Shown here piece after piece: positions 24,647 through 32,290 of a stretch of 32,290 nucleotides of DNA (the first letter of the stretch is position 1; every line of letters begins with the position of its first letter). The notes beneath the pieces were generated by a model. It was not told where the DNA came from, did not search any database, and worked only from the letters and a program-made list of their open reading frames with translations. The position numbers and the translations under genes were made by a program. The stretch is from the NCBI GenBank assembly GCA_017694275.1, contig JADINB010000066.1:1-32290 (forward strand), given 5' to 3'. This DNA comes from Candidatus Egerieousia excrementavium. GTDB taxonomy: Bacteria > Bacteroidota > Bacteroidia > Bacteroidales > UBA932.

Positions 24647-25624
24647 ATGTATTCACTCGACCAACTGCAAGGCATAATAGAGAAAGGTCTCTCCTCGCTC
24701 GAATTCAGACGCGATCCGGCAGACCTCTATGACCCGATTCGATATATGATTTCGATAGGAGGCAAAAGAATCAGGCCGCTCGCATGCCTGATCTCTTACA
24801 CCCTGTTCAACGACAACATAGACAAGTCAATCCTCCACCCGGCCCTTGCAATAGAGATTTTCCACGGCTTCACCCTCATACATGATGACATAATGGACAA
24901 GGCATCGATAAGGAGAGGGCAGCCTACTATCCATACGAAATGGAACAGCAACGTTGCCATCCTTTCCGGCGACGTAATGTCAATCATGGCCTACCGCCTG
25001 CTTGCAGAGTGCAAAAGGGAAAAACTGCCGGAAGTGCTCAACCTCTTTTCTGAGACAGTGCAGCAGGTTTGTGAAGGGCAGCAGTACGACATGGATTTTG
25101 AAACCATGCCCTACATAACAATGGAAGATTACATGAAAATGATAGGGCTGAAGACGGCAGTCCTGCTTGCCTGCTCTGCAAAGACAGGAGCCATGATTGC
25201 CGGCGCATCACCCGAAACATGCAATGCCCTTTACGAATTCTGCTACAAGATAGGTCTCGCATTCCAGATTCAGGATGACTATATGGATACCTTTTCAAAA
25301 AGTGCCATCTTCGGAAAAAAAATAGGCGGAGACATTGTAAACAACAAGAAGACATGGCTTCTGGTGCAGGCATTCAAGAAAGTGCCCTCAACGGAGAGGG
25401 AAAGGCTCGACTCTCTTCTCTCACTTACCGAAGAGCAGGCAGCGCAGAAAATAGAAGGAATGCGCAACCTCTACATTGAATATGGCATTAAAGATGATGC
25501 GGAGCTGGCAATAAGGGAATATTATACAAGTGCCGCAGAATCATTGGGGAAAATCTCTCTTTCAGAGAGTCAGAACGAGTTGCTCATGCAGTACGCCGAC
25601 AGGCTGATAACCAGAATCAAATAA
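24647..25624 (+). CDS. Polyprenyl (isoprenyl) diphosphate synthase
   Basis: A 325-residue trans-prenyltransferase that condenses isopentenyl diphosphate units for quinone tails or other isoprenoids. Visible motifs are GGKRIRP at 38-44, the first aspartate-rich motif D80-D-I-M-D84 followed by RRGQPT, and the second motif D210-D-Y-M-D214. The first motif is DDxxD, without the two-residue insert of bacterial farnesyl synthases. Phe75, five residues before Asp80, is bulky where long-chain enzymes have a small residue. This suggests a C15-C20 product, so I do not name it IspB. It is divergent from rsgA, and the U32 gene starts 81 nt downstream on the same strand. Confidence 0.92.
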   Translation: MYSLDQLQGIIEKGLSSLEFRRDPADLYDPIRYMISIGGKRIRPLACLISYTLFNDNIDKSILHPALAIEIFHGFTLIHDDIMDKASIRRGQPTIHTKWNSNVAILSGDVMSIMAYRLLAECKREKLPEVLNLFSETVQQVCEGQQYDMDFETMPYITMEDYMKMIGLKTAVLLACSAKTGAMIAGASPETCNALYEFCYKIGLAFQIQDDYMDTFSKSAIFGKKIGGDIVNNKKTWLLVQAFKKVPSTERERLDSLLSLTEEQAAQKIEGMRNLYIEYGIKDDAELAIREYYTSAAESLGKISLSESQNELLMQYADRLITRIK

Positions 25625-25705
25625 ACCGCAAGCACCCCGGGAGCCGTGGCGGAACTTGTCGGGCAATGCCATGACGCAGTGTAATTGTAAACGAAGTAAA
25701 CAGAA

Positions 25706-26935
25706 ATGCATGATTTGGAAATAATGGCGCCTGCCGGCAATTTCGAGGCCCTCATGGCTGCTATCCAGGGCGGAGCGGATTCCGTCTACTTTGGCGTGGG
25801 CAATCTTAACATGCGCTCCCACTCTGCCAACAATTTCAGCAGTTCCGACATTGAAGAAATTGTCAGAATCTGCAAAGAACATGGCGTACGCACATATCTT
25901 ACTCTCAATATCGTACTTTACGATTCAGACATTGCACCCATGCAGGAGGCACTCTCGGCAGCCGCAAAGGCTGGCGTAAGCGCTGTCATAGCATCAGACA
26001 TGGCGGCAATCTCGTATGCCCGCTCCATAGGCATGGAGGTGCATGTCTCAACCCAGCTCAATATCTCCAACAGGGAGAGCCTGAAATTCTTTGCACAGTT
26101 TGCAGACGTAATAGTACTTGCCCGCGAACTTACACTTGTCCAGGTAAAAGAGATAAGCGACTTTATCAGGCGGGAAAACATTACAGGGCCTTCCGGAGAG
26201 AGGGTTCGCATTGAAATGTTCTGTCACGGCGCGCTCTGCATGGCCATTTCCGGCAAATGCTACCTTAGCCTGCACGAATACAACGCCTCTGCCAACAGAG
26301 GTTCATGTTTTCAGCTCTGCAGAAGAGGCTATCGGGTAACAGACCTTGAAACAGGAACACAACTTGACATAGACAACAAATATATCATGTCTCCCAAAGA
26401 TTTGTGTACCATTGAATTCATAGACAAAATGGCTCAGGCCGGCGTCAGTGTCTTCAAAATTGAAGGAAGGGCCCGCAGTGCAGAATATGTAAAGAAAGTG
26501 GCATCGGCCTACAGAAAGGCGGCAGATGCCGTTGAGGAAGGGCGTTTCACGCCCCAACTTGGAAGTTCACTCAAGTCAGAACTGGAACAGGTATTCAACA
26601 GGGGGTTCTGGGACGGGTACTACCAGGGCGCCAGACTTGGAGAATGGAGCAGTGTCTACGGCAACAAGGCAACACGCAAGAAAACATATATAGGAAAGAT
26701 TACCAACTATTTTTCCAATATAGGGGTAGCAGAGGTACTCATAGAGACAGGCACTCTTTCCGTTGGAAACAATATTCTCATAATAGGGCCGTCGACAGGG
26801 GTGGCAGAGATGAAGATTCCTGAAATCAGGGTGGAACTCAAACCTGTGGAAAGAGCCGGAAAAGGCGTCTGTTCAATTCCGGTAAAGGAAAAACTGCGCC
26901 GCTCAGACAAAGTATACCTTTTCGAAGAGGCCTGA
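25706..26935 (+). CDS. U32 peptidase-family protein (TrhP/YegQ-like)
   Basis: A 409-residue protein of the U32 family, whose bacterial members TrhP and RlhA hydroxylate RNA (tRNA wobble uridine or 23S rRNA) and need prephenate in E. coli. The start LEIMAPAGNFEALMAAIQGG is the usual TIM-barrel opening. The family cysteines are in place at about residues 178, 185, 201 and 205 (HGALC, SGKC, RGSCFQLC). KIEGRARSAEYV near 250 and a small C-terminal beta domain complete it. The TrhP-like role is inferred from the HGALCxxxSGxC pattern; RlhA or a collagenase-like relative is possible. It converges with lepA, leaving a 24-nt gap with no visible terminator. Confidence 0.88.
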   Translation: MHDLEIMAPAGNFEALMAAIQGGADSVYFGVGNLNMRSHSANNFSSSDIEEIVRICKEHGVRTYLTLNIVLYDSDIAPMQEALSAAAKAGVSAVIASDMAAISYARSIGMEVHVSTQLNISNRESLKFFAQFADVIVLARELTLVQVKEISDFIRRENITGPSGERVRIEMFCHGALCMAISGKCYLSLHEYNASANRGSCFQLCRRGYRVTDLETGTQLDIDNKYIMSPKDLCTIEFIDKMAQAGVSVFKIEGRARSAEYVKKVASAYRKAADAVEEGRFTPQLGSSLKSELEQVFNRGFWDGYYQGARLGEWSSVYGNKATRKKTYIGKITNYFSNIGVAEVLIETGTLSVGNNILIIGPSTGVAEMKIPEIRVELKPVERAGKGVCSIPVKEKLRRSDKVYLFEEA

Positions 26936-26959
26936 TCAAGCAGCCGTTGCCCGCAAGTG

Positions 26960-28747
26960 TCAGTCGAGTTTGAGCACTGCCATAAAGGCGCTCTGGGGAA
27001 CCTCGACATTGCCTACCTGCCTCATGCGGCGTTTGCCCCGCTTCTGTTTTTCCAGCAGTTTTCTTTTACGGGTAATGTCTCCTCCGTAACATTTTGCAGT
27101 CACGTCTTTCCTTACGGCCTTGACTGTCTCGCGTGCAATTATTTTTGCGCCTATCGCAGCCTGAATTGCAATATCGAACTGCTGGCGGGGTATAAGTTCC
27201 TTCAACTTCTCGCACATCCTGCGTCCGAAATCATATGCATGGTCACGATGTATGAGGCTTGAAAGCGCATCTACCTGTTCACCGTTAAGCAGTATATCCA
27301 GCTTTACAAGGTCTGAGTCGCGGTAATCTATGATATGATAGTCGAACGAGGCATACCCTTTCGATATCGACTTGAGCTTGTCGTAAAAGTCAAAGACAAT
27401 CTCCGCAAGAGGAATGTCGAAATTGAGCTCCACTCTGTCGCTTGTCAGAAAGTGCTGGCTTACAAGCAGCCCGCGCTTGTCGAGACACAACTTCATTATG
27501 GCTCCGAAAAACTCGCTTTTCGAGATAATCTGAGCCCTTATGTACGGCTCCTCTATATGATCTATGAGGGTGATTGCAGGCAGTCCGCTGGGATTATGCA
27601 CATCCAGGACTTCCCCCTGTGTGGTATGCACCTTATATGAGACGTTGGGGACAGTCGTTATGCAGTCCATGTTGAACTCCCTGAAAAGCCGTTCCTGTAC
27701 AATCTCCAGATGAAGCAGCCCCAAAAAGCCGCAACGGAAACCGAACCCGAGCGCCAGTGAAGATTCCGGCTCAAAAACAAGCGAAGCATCATTCAGCCTC
27801 AGTTTTTCCAAAGAGGCCCGCAAATCTTCGTACTCATCGCTCTCGATTGGGTATACACCTGCAAAAACCATCGGCTTTACCTCTTCGAATCCTGCAATGG
27901 CGGCCTCGCACGGTTCGCTGCATTTGGTAATGGTATCTCCCACTTTTACCTCAACGGCACTCTTTATTCCTGAAATAATATATCCCACATCGCCTGTGGT
28001 AATCTCATCCTTTGGACACAGCCTCATTCGCAAGACTCCGACCTCTTCAGCCACATACTCTTTGCCCGTATTGAAAAATTTCACCTTGTCGCCCTTGCGG
28101 ACAGAACCGTTCACAACCTTGAAATAGGCAATGATTCCGCGGAACGAATTGAATACCGAATCAAATATCAGGGCCTGCAAGGGCTTGGAAGGATCCCCCA
28201 CAGGAGCGGGAATCCGCTCCACAATAGCCTCCAATATCTGCGGTACGCCTTCGCCGGTCTTGCCGCTGGCCAGCAGAACCTCCTCCTCCTTGCATCCGAG
28301 GAGCTCTACCACCTGGTCTCTGACCACATCCACCATTGCGGCATCCATATCTATTTTGTTAAGAACCGGTATTATCTCCAGATTATGGTTGATGGCCAGA
28401 TAGAGGTTGGATATGGTCTGTGCCTGTATTCCCTGCGTGGCATCCACCACAAGCAAGGCACCCTCACATGAGGCAATGGCCCTTGAAACTTCGTATGAGA
28501 AGTCTACATGCCCCGGAGTGTCTATAAGGTTCAGAATATACTTCTCTCCTTTGTGCCCGTATTCCATCTGGATGGCATGACTTTTTATTGTTATGCCCTT
28601 CTCCTTCTCCAAATCCATGGAATCAAGAACCTGGTTCTCCATTTCACGTGCCGAAAGGGTATTTGTAGCCTCCAGCAGCCGGTCGGCAAGAGTGCTCTTG
28701 CCATGATCTATATGGGCAATAATGCAAAAATTCCGGATATTTTTCAT
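26960..28747 (-). CDS. lepA: Elongation factor 4 (LepA)
   Basis: A 595-residue translational GTPase, the normal LepA length, that acts on stalled or assembling ribosomes. The start [19 protein letters not shown] is near identical to the E. coli start and holds the P loop. [14 protein letters not shown] and the [14 protein letters not shown] segment follow. The LepA-specific C-terminal domain has [19 protein letters not shown] and GKRRMRQVG. It lies 21 nt after the YeiH-like gene. A TATCTTTG box only 4 nt before the ATG suggests a leaderless transcript or shared transcription with the upstream gene. Confidence 0.97.
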   Translation of the reverse strand: MKNIRNFCIIAHIDHGKSTLADRLLEATNTLSAREMENQVLDSMDLEKEKGITIKSHAIQMEYGHKGEKYILNLIDTPGHVDFSYEVSRAIASCEGALLVVDATQGIQAQTISNLYLAINHNLEIIPVLNKIDMDAAMVDVVRDQVVELLGCKEEEVLLASGKTGEGVPQILEAIVERIPAPVGDPSKPLQALIFDSVFNSFRGIIAYFKVVNGSVRKGDKVKFFNTGKEYVAEEVGVLRMRLCPKDEITTGDVGYIISGIKSAVEVKVGDTITKCSEPCEAAIAGFEEVKPMVFAGVYPIESDEYEDLRASLEKLRLNDASLVFEPESSLALGFGFRCGFLGLLHLEIVQERLFREFNMDCITTVPNVSYKVHTTQGEVLDVHNPSGLPAITLIDHIEEPYIRAQIISKSEFFGAIMKLCLDKRGLLVSQHFLTSDRVELNFDIPLAEIVFDFYDKLKSISKGYASFDYHIIDYRDSDLVKLDILLNGEQVDALSSLIHRDHAYDFGRRMCEKLKELIPRQQFDIAIQAAIGAKIIARETVKAVRKDVTAKCYGGDITRKRKLLEKQKRGKRRMRQVGNVEVPQSAFMAVLKLD

Positions 28748-28751
28748 AGCG

Positions 28752-28759
28752 CAAAGATA
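28752..28759 (-). promoter_or_regulatory. -7-like box directly before lepA
   Basis: TATCTTTG on the minus strand, only 4 nt from the lepA ATG. If used, transcription would begin at or near the start codon. No TTTG is seen at 18-20 nt upstream. Confidence 0.4.
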
Positions 28760-28768
28760 AGAATTTTA

Positions 28769-29791
28769 TCAAAGCAGCGGACCCAGAAACTTGGCAAGCA
28801 GATAACCGCCTCCCATCAACCATATAAAAAGGAGCGCAGCAAGCAAAAAGGGTCTGGCTCCTGCCTGCCTGAACTTTTCGATACTTGTTTCGGCTCCCAG
28901 AGCCGTCATGGCCATTGTCAGCAGGAACGTATCAAACCCGTTGATAAAAGCCACTACCGGCAAAGGCAGCAGGTTCAGTGAATTGAAACCGATTACGGCA
29001 ATAAAGCCGAATGCGAACCACGGGACAGCTATCTTTCTTTTGCCACCTTCGTTTCCATCCTGCCTGCCTCTTATGAAAAAACTCATTATCAGCAGGACGG
29101 GGGCAAGTAGCATGACACGTATCATCTTCACTATGACTGCAGTGTCGGAAATGGTCTCGCCCATGGCATTCCCGGCCCCTACGACATGTGCCACCTCGTG
29201 CAGAGTGGAGCCTGTATAGACACCCATTTCAGTCTCTTCCAAAGAGAAGAATCCTGAAGAGTAGAGGAGCGGATAGACAAACATTGCACCCGTACCGAAT
29301 ATCACTACGGTAGAGACGGCCACCGCACTCTTGTAAGGCTGAGGCTTGATAACGGATTCTGCTCCCAATACAGCCGCGGCGCCGCAAATGGCGCTTCCTG
29401 TTGCAGTAAGCAACGTAATATCTTTATCCATTTTAAAAAGCCTTCCGAAAGCCAGGCCGAGAAACAGCGTCACGGCAACAATTATAACGTCTATGACCAC
29501 CGCTTCCATACCTACGGCTATCACACTCTGGAATGTCAGCCTGAATCCGTACAATATGATGCCGAGCCTGAGTATCTGCTTCGAACAGAATTTTATTCCC
29601 GGCACCCATGTATCAGGCAAATTGTTTCTCAGAGAATTTGCATAAAGCATTCCCAGGATGATGCCGACTATCAGCGGACTTAAAGAAAGGCTTTTTACAA
29701 ATTCTGATTCTGCTATGTAAAACGCAGCGCATGAAAATAGTGCCACAAGCAGCACCCCGTGCAGCATACTTTTCCTCGACTCTGTTGCCAT
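28769..29791 (-). CDS. YeiH-family (UPF0324) putative sulfate exporter
   Basis: A 340-residue inner-membrane protein with about 10-11 hydrophobic segments. It has the family text GIILGMLYANSL near residue 42, AICGAAAVLGAESVI near 135 and GSTLHEVAHVVGAG near 193. Family members are annotated as sulfate exporters, a function with little direct proof. It precedes lepA by 21 nt and has its own TATCTTTG promoter box at 29838-29845. The family is clear; the substrate is not. Confidence 0.9.
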   Translation of the reverse strand: MATESRKSMLHGVLLVALFSCAAFYIAESEFVKSLSLSPLIVGIILGMLYANSLRNNLPDTWVPGIKFCSKQILRLGIILYGFRLTFQSVIAVGMEAVVIDVIIVAVTLFLGLAFGRLFKMDKDITLLTATGSAICGAAAVLGAESVIKPQPYKSAVAVSTVVIFGTGAMFVYPLLYSSGFFSLEETEMGVYTGSTLHEVAHVVGAGNAMGETISDTAVIVKMIRVMLLAPVLLIMSFFIRGRQDGNEGGKRKIAVPWFAFGFIAVIGFNSLNLLPLPVVAFINGFDTFLLTMAMTALGAETSIEKFRQAGARPFLLAALLFIWLMGGGYLLAKFLGPLL

Positions 29792-29837
29792 TATTCAGTA
29801 ATTTATTGAAAATAACCCCATTGTTAAAACGAAGGCG

Positions 29838-29845
29838 CAAAGATA
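29838..29845 (-). promoter_or_regulatory. -7 promoter box of the YeiH-like gene
   Basis: TATCTTTG on the minus strand, 46 nt before the ATG. Its upstream region overlaps the divergent transketolase promoter. Confidence 0.6.
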
Positions 29846-29851
29846 AAAGAT

Positions 29852-29882
29852 TTTGCCTTTTCTCTAAAAAAAACTACATTTG
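29852..29882 (+). promoter_or_regulatory. Promoter of the transketolase operon
   Basis: TTTG (29852-29855), exactly 19 nt, then TACATTTG (29875-29882): a full consensus Bacteroidota promoter. The leader to the ATG at 29909 is about 20 nt. Confidence 0.82.
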
Positions 29883-29908
29883 CTATACTGAAACCAATCT
29901 TTTTTACA

Positions 29909-30757
29909 ATGCGACAAATACAAGACCTCAAGAATATAGCCTCTCAGGTCAGAAGGGATATCATTAAAATGGTAACCCTTGCACAGAGCGGCCACCCGGG
30001 AGGGAGTCTGAGCAGCACTGATTTTGTAACTGCCCTGTTTTTCAATGATTTGAACTGTGCTGCAAAAAACTGGAGAAAAGACGGCAAGGGTAACGACATG
30101 TTTTTTCTCTCGGCAGGCCACATGACCCCGATGTATTACAGCATCCTGGCCAGGGCCGGATATTTTCCCGTAAAGGAACTGGCTTCGTTCAGGAAACTTG
30201 GTAGCCGGCTTCAGGGGCATCCTTCCACTGAAGTGAACCTGCCTGGTGTCCACTGCGCTTCCGGCTCCCTTGGGCAGGGGCTCTCGGTTGCAATAGGAGC
30301 AGCCCTTGCAAAAAAGGCCAATGGCGAGGATAATTTCGTATATGTACTTGTAGGAGACGGAGAAAGTGAAGAGGGGCAGATTTGGGAAGCCGCAATGTTT
30401 GCAGCACACAACAAGGTTGGCAACCTTATTGCAATTACAGACTGGAACAGGCAGCAGATAGACGGCAATGTAGACGATGTTGCCGGCCTGGGTGACCTTA
30501 AGACAAAATGGAAGGCATTTGGATGGGAGGTAATAGTGGCAGACGGCCATGATTTCACATCTATCCTTGATGCCTATTCAAAAGCACGCAAATTTGCCCG
30601 TGAGAACAGCTCCCCCGTAATGATCCTCATGGAGACATGCATGGGAAAAGGAGTGGATTTTATGGAAGGGACATGCGAATGGCACGGAAAGGCTCCCAAG
30701 CCAGATCAGGCCGAAAAAGCTCTTGCACAGCTGGAAGAGACTCTCGGAGATTTTTAA
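29909..30757 (+). CDS. Transketolase, N-terminal subunit
   Basis: A 282-residue cytoplasmic protein carrying the thiamine-diphosphate-binding half of transketolase, which moves two-carbon units between sugar phosphates in the pentose phosphate pathway. It has SGHPGGSLS near residue 28, SAGHMTPMYY near 71, GSLGQGLSVAIGAA near 119 and the cofactor motif GDGESEEGQIWEA near 149, closed by DWNRQQIDG. The rest of the enzyme is encoded by the next gene 24 nt downstream, as in the split transketolases of archaea and many anaerobes. Both subunits are needed for one active site. Confidence 0.95.
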   Translation: MRQIQDLKNIASQVRRDIIKMVTLAQSGHPGGSLSSTDFVTALFFNDLNCAAKNWRKDGKGNDMFFLSAGHMTPMYYSILARAGYFPVKELASFRKLGSRLQGHPSTEVNLPGVHCASGSLGQGLSVAIGAALAKKANGEDNFVYVLVGDGESEEGQIWEAAMFAAHNKVGNLIAITDWNRQQIDGNVDDVAGLGDLKTKWKAFGWEVIVADGHDFTSILDAYSKARKFARENSSPVMILMETCMGKGVDFMEGTCEWHGKAPKPDQAEKALAQLEETLGDF

Positions 30758-30781
30758 TTATCCATTCTAAAAAGCACAGAG

Positions 30782-31735
30782 ATGACAACATATACCAACA
30801 GCGGAAATAAAGATACAAGGTCTGGGTTCGGAGCAGGGCTTTACGAGGCCGGACAGAAAAACGGCAATATAATGGCACTTTGCGCAGACCTTACCGGGTC
30901 GCTCAAAATGGATGCCTTTGCAAAAGCCTTCCCCGACCGTTTTTTTGAAGCAGGAATAGCAGAAGCCAACATGATTGGCACAGCCGCCGGATTGGCCCTG
31001 AGCGGCAAATGCGTTTTCGCAGGCTCGTTTGCAGCATTTGTTACCGGCCGTGTCTACGACCAGATAAGGCAGGCAGTAGCCTACTCAAACACCAATGTGA
31101 AAATCTGCGCCTCCCATGCAGGAATAACTTTAGGTGAAGACGGGGCCACACACCAGATTCTGGAAGACATAGGGCTCATGAAAATGCTGCCAAACATGGT
31201 CGTCATAAATCCGTGCGATTATAACCAGACCAAAGCGGCGACACTTGCCGTAGCAGAATATGAGGGGCCGGTATATCTGAGGTTCGGAAGACCGTCTGTC
31301 CCCAATTTCACACCGGAAGGAATCAGGTTTGAGATAGGGAAAGCACTCACTCTCTCTGAAGGCAGTGACGTTACCCTGTTTGCAACCGGACATCTGGTAT
31401 GGGAAGCACTGGAGGCATGCAAGGCTCTGGCACAGGAGGGTATCTCTGCCGAAGTCATAGACATCCATACGATAAAGCCTCTTGACAAAGAAAGTATTCT
31501 GACCTCTGTTGCAAAAACAGGCGCTGCGGTCTGCGCCGAAGAGCATCTCATTGCAGGCGGTTTGGGAGAGAGCATCGCCCAGACACTTGTAACGAACCAT
31601 CCGGTTCCCATGGAATTTGTTGCAGTCGACGACAGATTCGGGCAGAGCGGGACGCCGGCGGAACTTATGAAAAACTACGGGCTTGATGCCGTCTATATTG
31701 TTGAAGCTGCAAAAAAAGCCATCTCCAGAAAATAG
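30782..31735 (+). CDS. Transketolase, C-terminal subunit
   Basis: A 317-residue protein matching the pyrimidine-binding and C-terminal domains of transketolase. It has RFFEAGIAEANMIGTAAGLA near residue 57, split here into FFEAGIAEANMIG plus the following helix, and HAGITLGEDGATHQ near 112, followed by VYLRFGRPSVP. A Rossmann-like C-terminal domain includes TIKPLDKE and EEHLIAGGLGE. It forms the enzyme with the preceding gene. Its stop codon is immediately followed by the ATG of an ECF sigma factor. Confidence 0.95.
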   Translation: MTTYTNSGNKDTRSGFGAGLYEAGQKNGNIMALCADLTGSLKMDAFAKAFPDRFFEAGIAEANMIGTAAGLALSGKCVFAGSFAAFVTGRVYDQIRQAVAYSNTNVKICASHAGITLGEDGATHQILEDIGLMKMLPNMVVINPCDYNQTKAATLAVAEYEGPVYLRFGRPSVPNFTPEGIRFEIGKALTLSEGSDVTLFATGHLVWEALEACKALAQEGISAEVIDIHTIKPLDKESILTSVAKTGAAVCAEEHLIAGGLGESIAQTLVTNHPVPMEFVAVDDRFGQSGTPAELMKNYGLDAVYIVEAAKKAISRK

Positions 31736-32281
31736 ATGGCAGACGAAAGGCAAATACTGGAACTGTACCGGCAGGAAGGGAAGGAGGAGCTAGCCTTTAA
31801 TCTGATTGTAAGAGAGTACGGCGAAAGGCTCTACTGGCACATACGCGAGATGGTATGTACGCATGAAGATACCAACGATTTGCTTCAGAGTACCCTGATG
31901 CGCGTATGGAAAGGGCTGCCCACCTTCCGTGAAGAGTCCAATCTGTATACATGGCTCTACAGGATAGCAACTAACGAGGCGCTGACTTTCCTGAAAAAGA
32001 AACGTATAGAAAAAATCCTGCTCTTCAGCAACTATACGTCGGCCATGGAAAAGAGACTGAAGGCAGACCCTTCATTCGATGGAGACAAACTACAGATTGC
32101 AATCAGAAGGGAGATTCTCAAGCTTCCCGACAAGCAGAGAGCCATTTTTTCTCTCCGTTACTTTCAGGAATTGAAGTATGAAGAGATTTCGCAGATAATG
32201 AACACTTCGGTAGGCGCGTTGAAGGCCTCCTATCACCTCGCCTGTCAAAAAATAAAAAAGGCACTGGAAGAGCAATTTTAA
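31736..32281 (+). CDS. ECF-type RNA polymerase sigma factor
   Basis: A 181-residue sigma-70 family factor with only regions 2 and 4, as in the extracytoplasmic-function group. Region 2 spans about 20-90 and has DTNDLLQSTLMRVWKGLPTF, split as DLLQSTLMRVWKG and FREESNLYTWLYRIATNEA. Region 4 spans about 120-178 and has LPDKQRAIFSLRYFQELKYEEI in pieces such as LPDKQRAIFSLRY, then the recognition helix around NTSVGALKASYHLACQKIKK. The ATG follows the transketolase stop with no gap, so it is probably co-transcribed and coupled. An anti-sigma factor would be expected downstream, beyond the window. Confidence 0.92.
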   Translation: MADERQILELYRQEGKEELAFNLIVREYGERLYWHIREMVCTHEDTNDLLQSTLMRVWKGLPTFREESNLYTWLYRIATNEALTFLKKKRIEKILLFSNYTSAMEKRLKADPSFDGDKLQIAIRREILKLPDKQRAIFSLRYFQELKYEEISQIMNTSVGALKASYHLACQKIKKALEEQF

Positions 32282-32290
32282 ATACAGGCT

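Noticed and set aside
29864-30550. Open frame of 228 codons antisense to the transketolase N subunit
   Set aside because: The plus strand is unambiguous transketolase; this frame has no family resemblance.

Overview
The window is a block of chromosome from a member of the Bacteroidales (phylum Bacteroidota). The main evidence is the promoter type: many genes and both tRNAs are preceded by the Bacteroidota -7 box TAnnTTTG, sometimes with a TTTG about 18-20 nt upstream. Shine-Dalgarno sequences are mostly absent. Further support comes from a class III fructose-bisphosphatase, SusD-era style surface lipoproteins, a BtuG-type propeller and a BtuB with a terminal Phe. I cannot name a genus. There are no insertion sequences, prophage genes, rRNAs or CRISPR arrays.

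Left part (1-2660): formate--tetrahydrofolate ligase (fhs) followed by an AraC-type regulator, both on the minus strand. They lie behind a good promoter that is flanked by a perfect 10-bp inverted repeat.

The most interesting region is 2659-12166, a cobalamin (B12) uptake operon on the minus strand. A consensus promoter leads into a cobalamin riboswitch at about 11947-12095. It is followed by a BtuB-like TonB-dependent receptor, a BtuG-like beta-propeller surface lipoprotein, a PKD/Ig-like lipoprotein with an EF-hand-like calcium loop, and two tandem paralogous lipoproteins made of leucine-rich, receptor-L-like beta-solenoid repeats. The last three have no function I can assign by recognition. 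By position they are candidates for accessory B12-capture proteins, comparable in role to BtuH.

Middle part (12200-17990): a tRNA-Glu(CTC), a bidirectional terminator, a beta-lactamase-family serine hydrolase, a divergent family 2-like glycosyltransferase, another bidirectional terminator and a tRNA-Met(CAT). Then comes a compact str operon, rpsL-rpsG-fusA-rpsJ, with a textbook promoter. This operon is cut off from rpoBC on one side and from the rest of the S10 ribosomal cluster on the other.

Right part (17990-32290) is housekeeping: an AspT/YidE-type transporter, class III fructose-1,6-bisphosphatase, an iron-type superoxide dismutase, the rsgA ribosome-assembly GTPase overlapping a MATE exporter, a short-chain-looking polyprenyl diphosphate synthase, a U32 peptidase-family protein (TrhP-like), lepA (EF4), and a YeiH-family transporter. 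It ends with a two-subunit transketolase followed with no gap by an ECF sigma factor. Several start sites were moved from the longest possible frame (PKD lipoprotein, btuG, btuB, sod, rsgA) using signal peptides, start codons or neighbouring genes.
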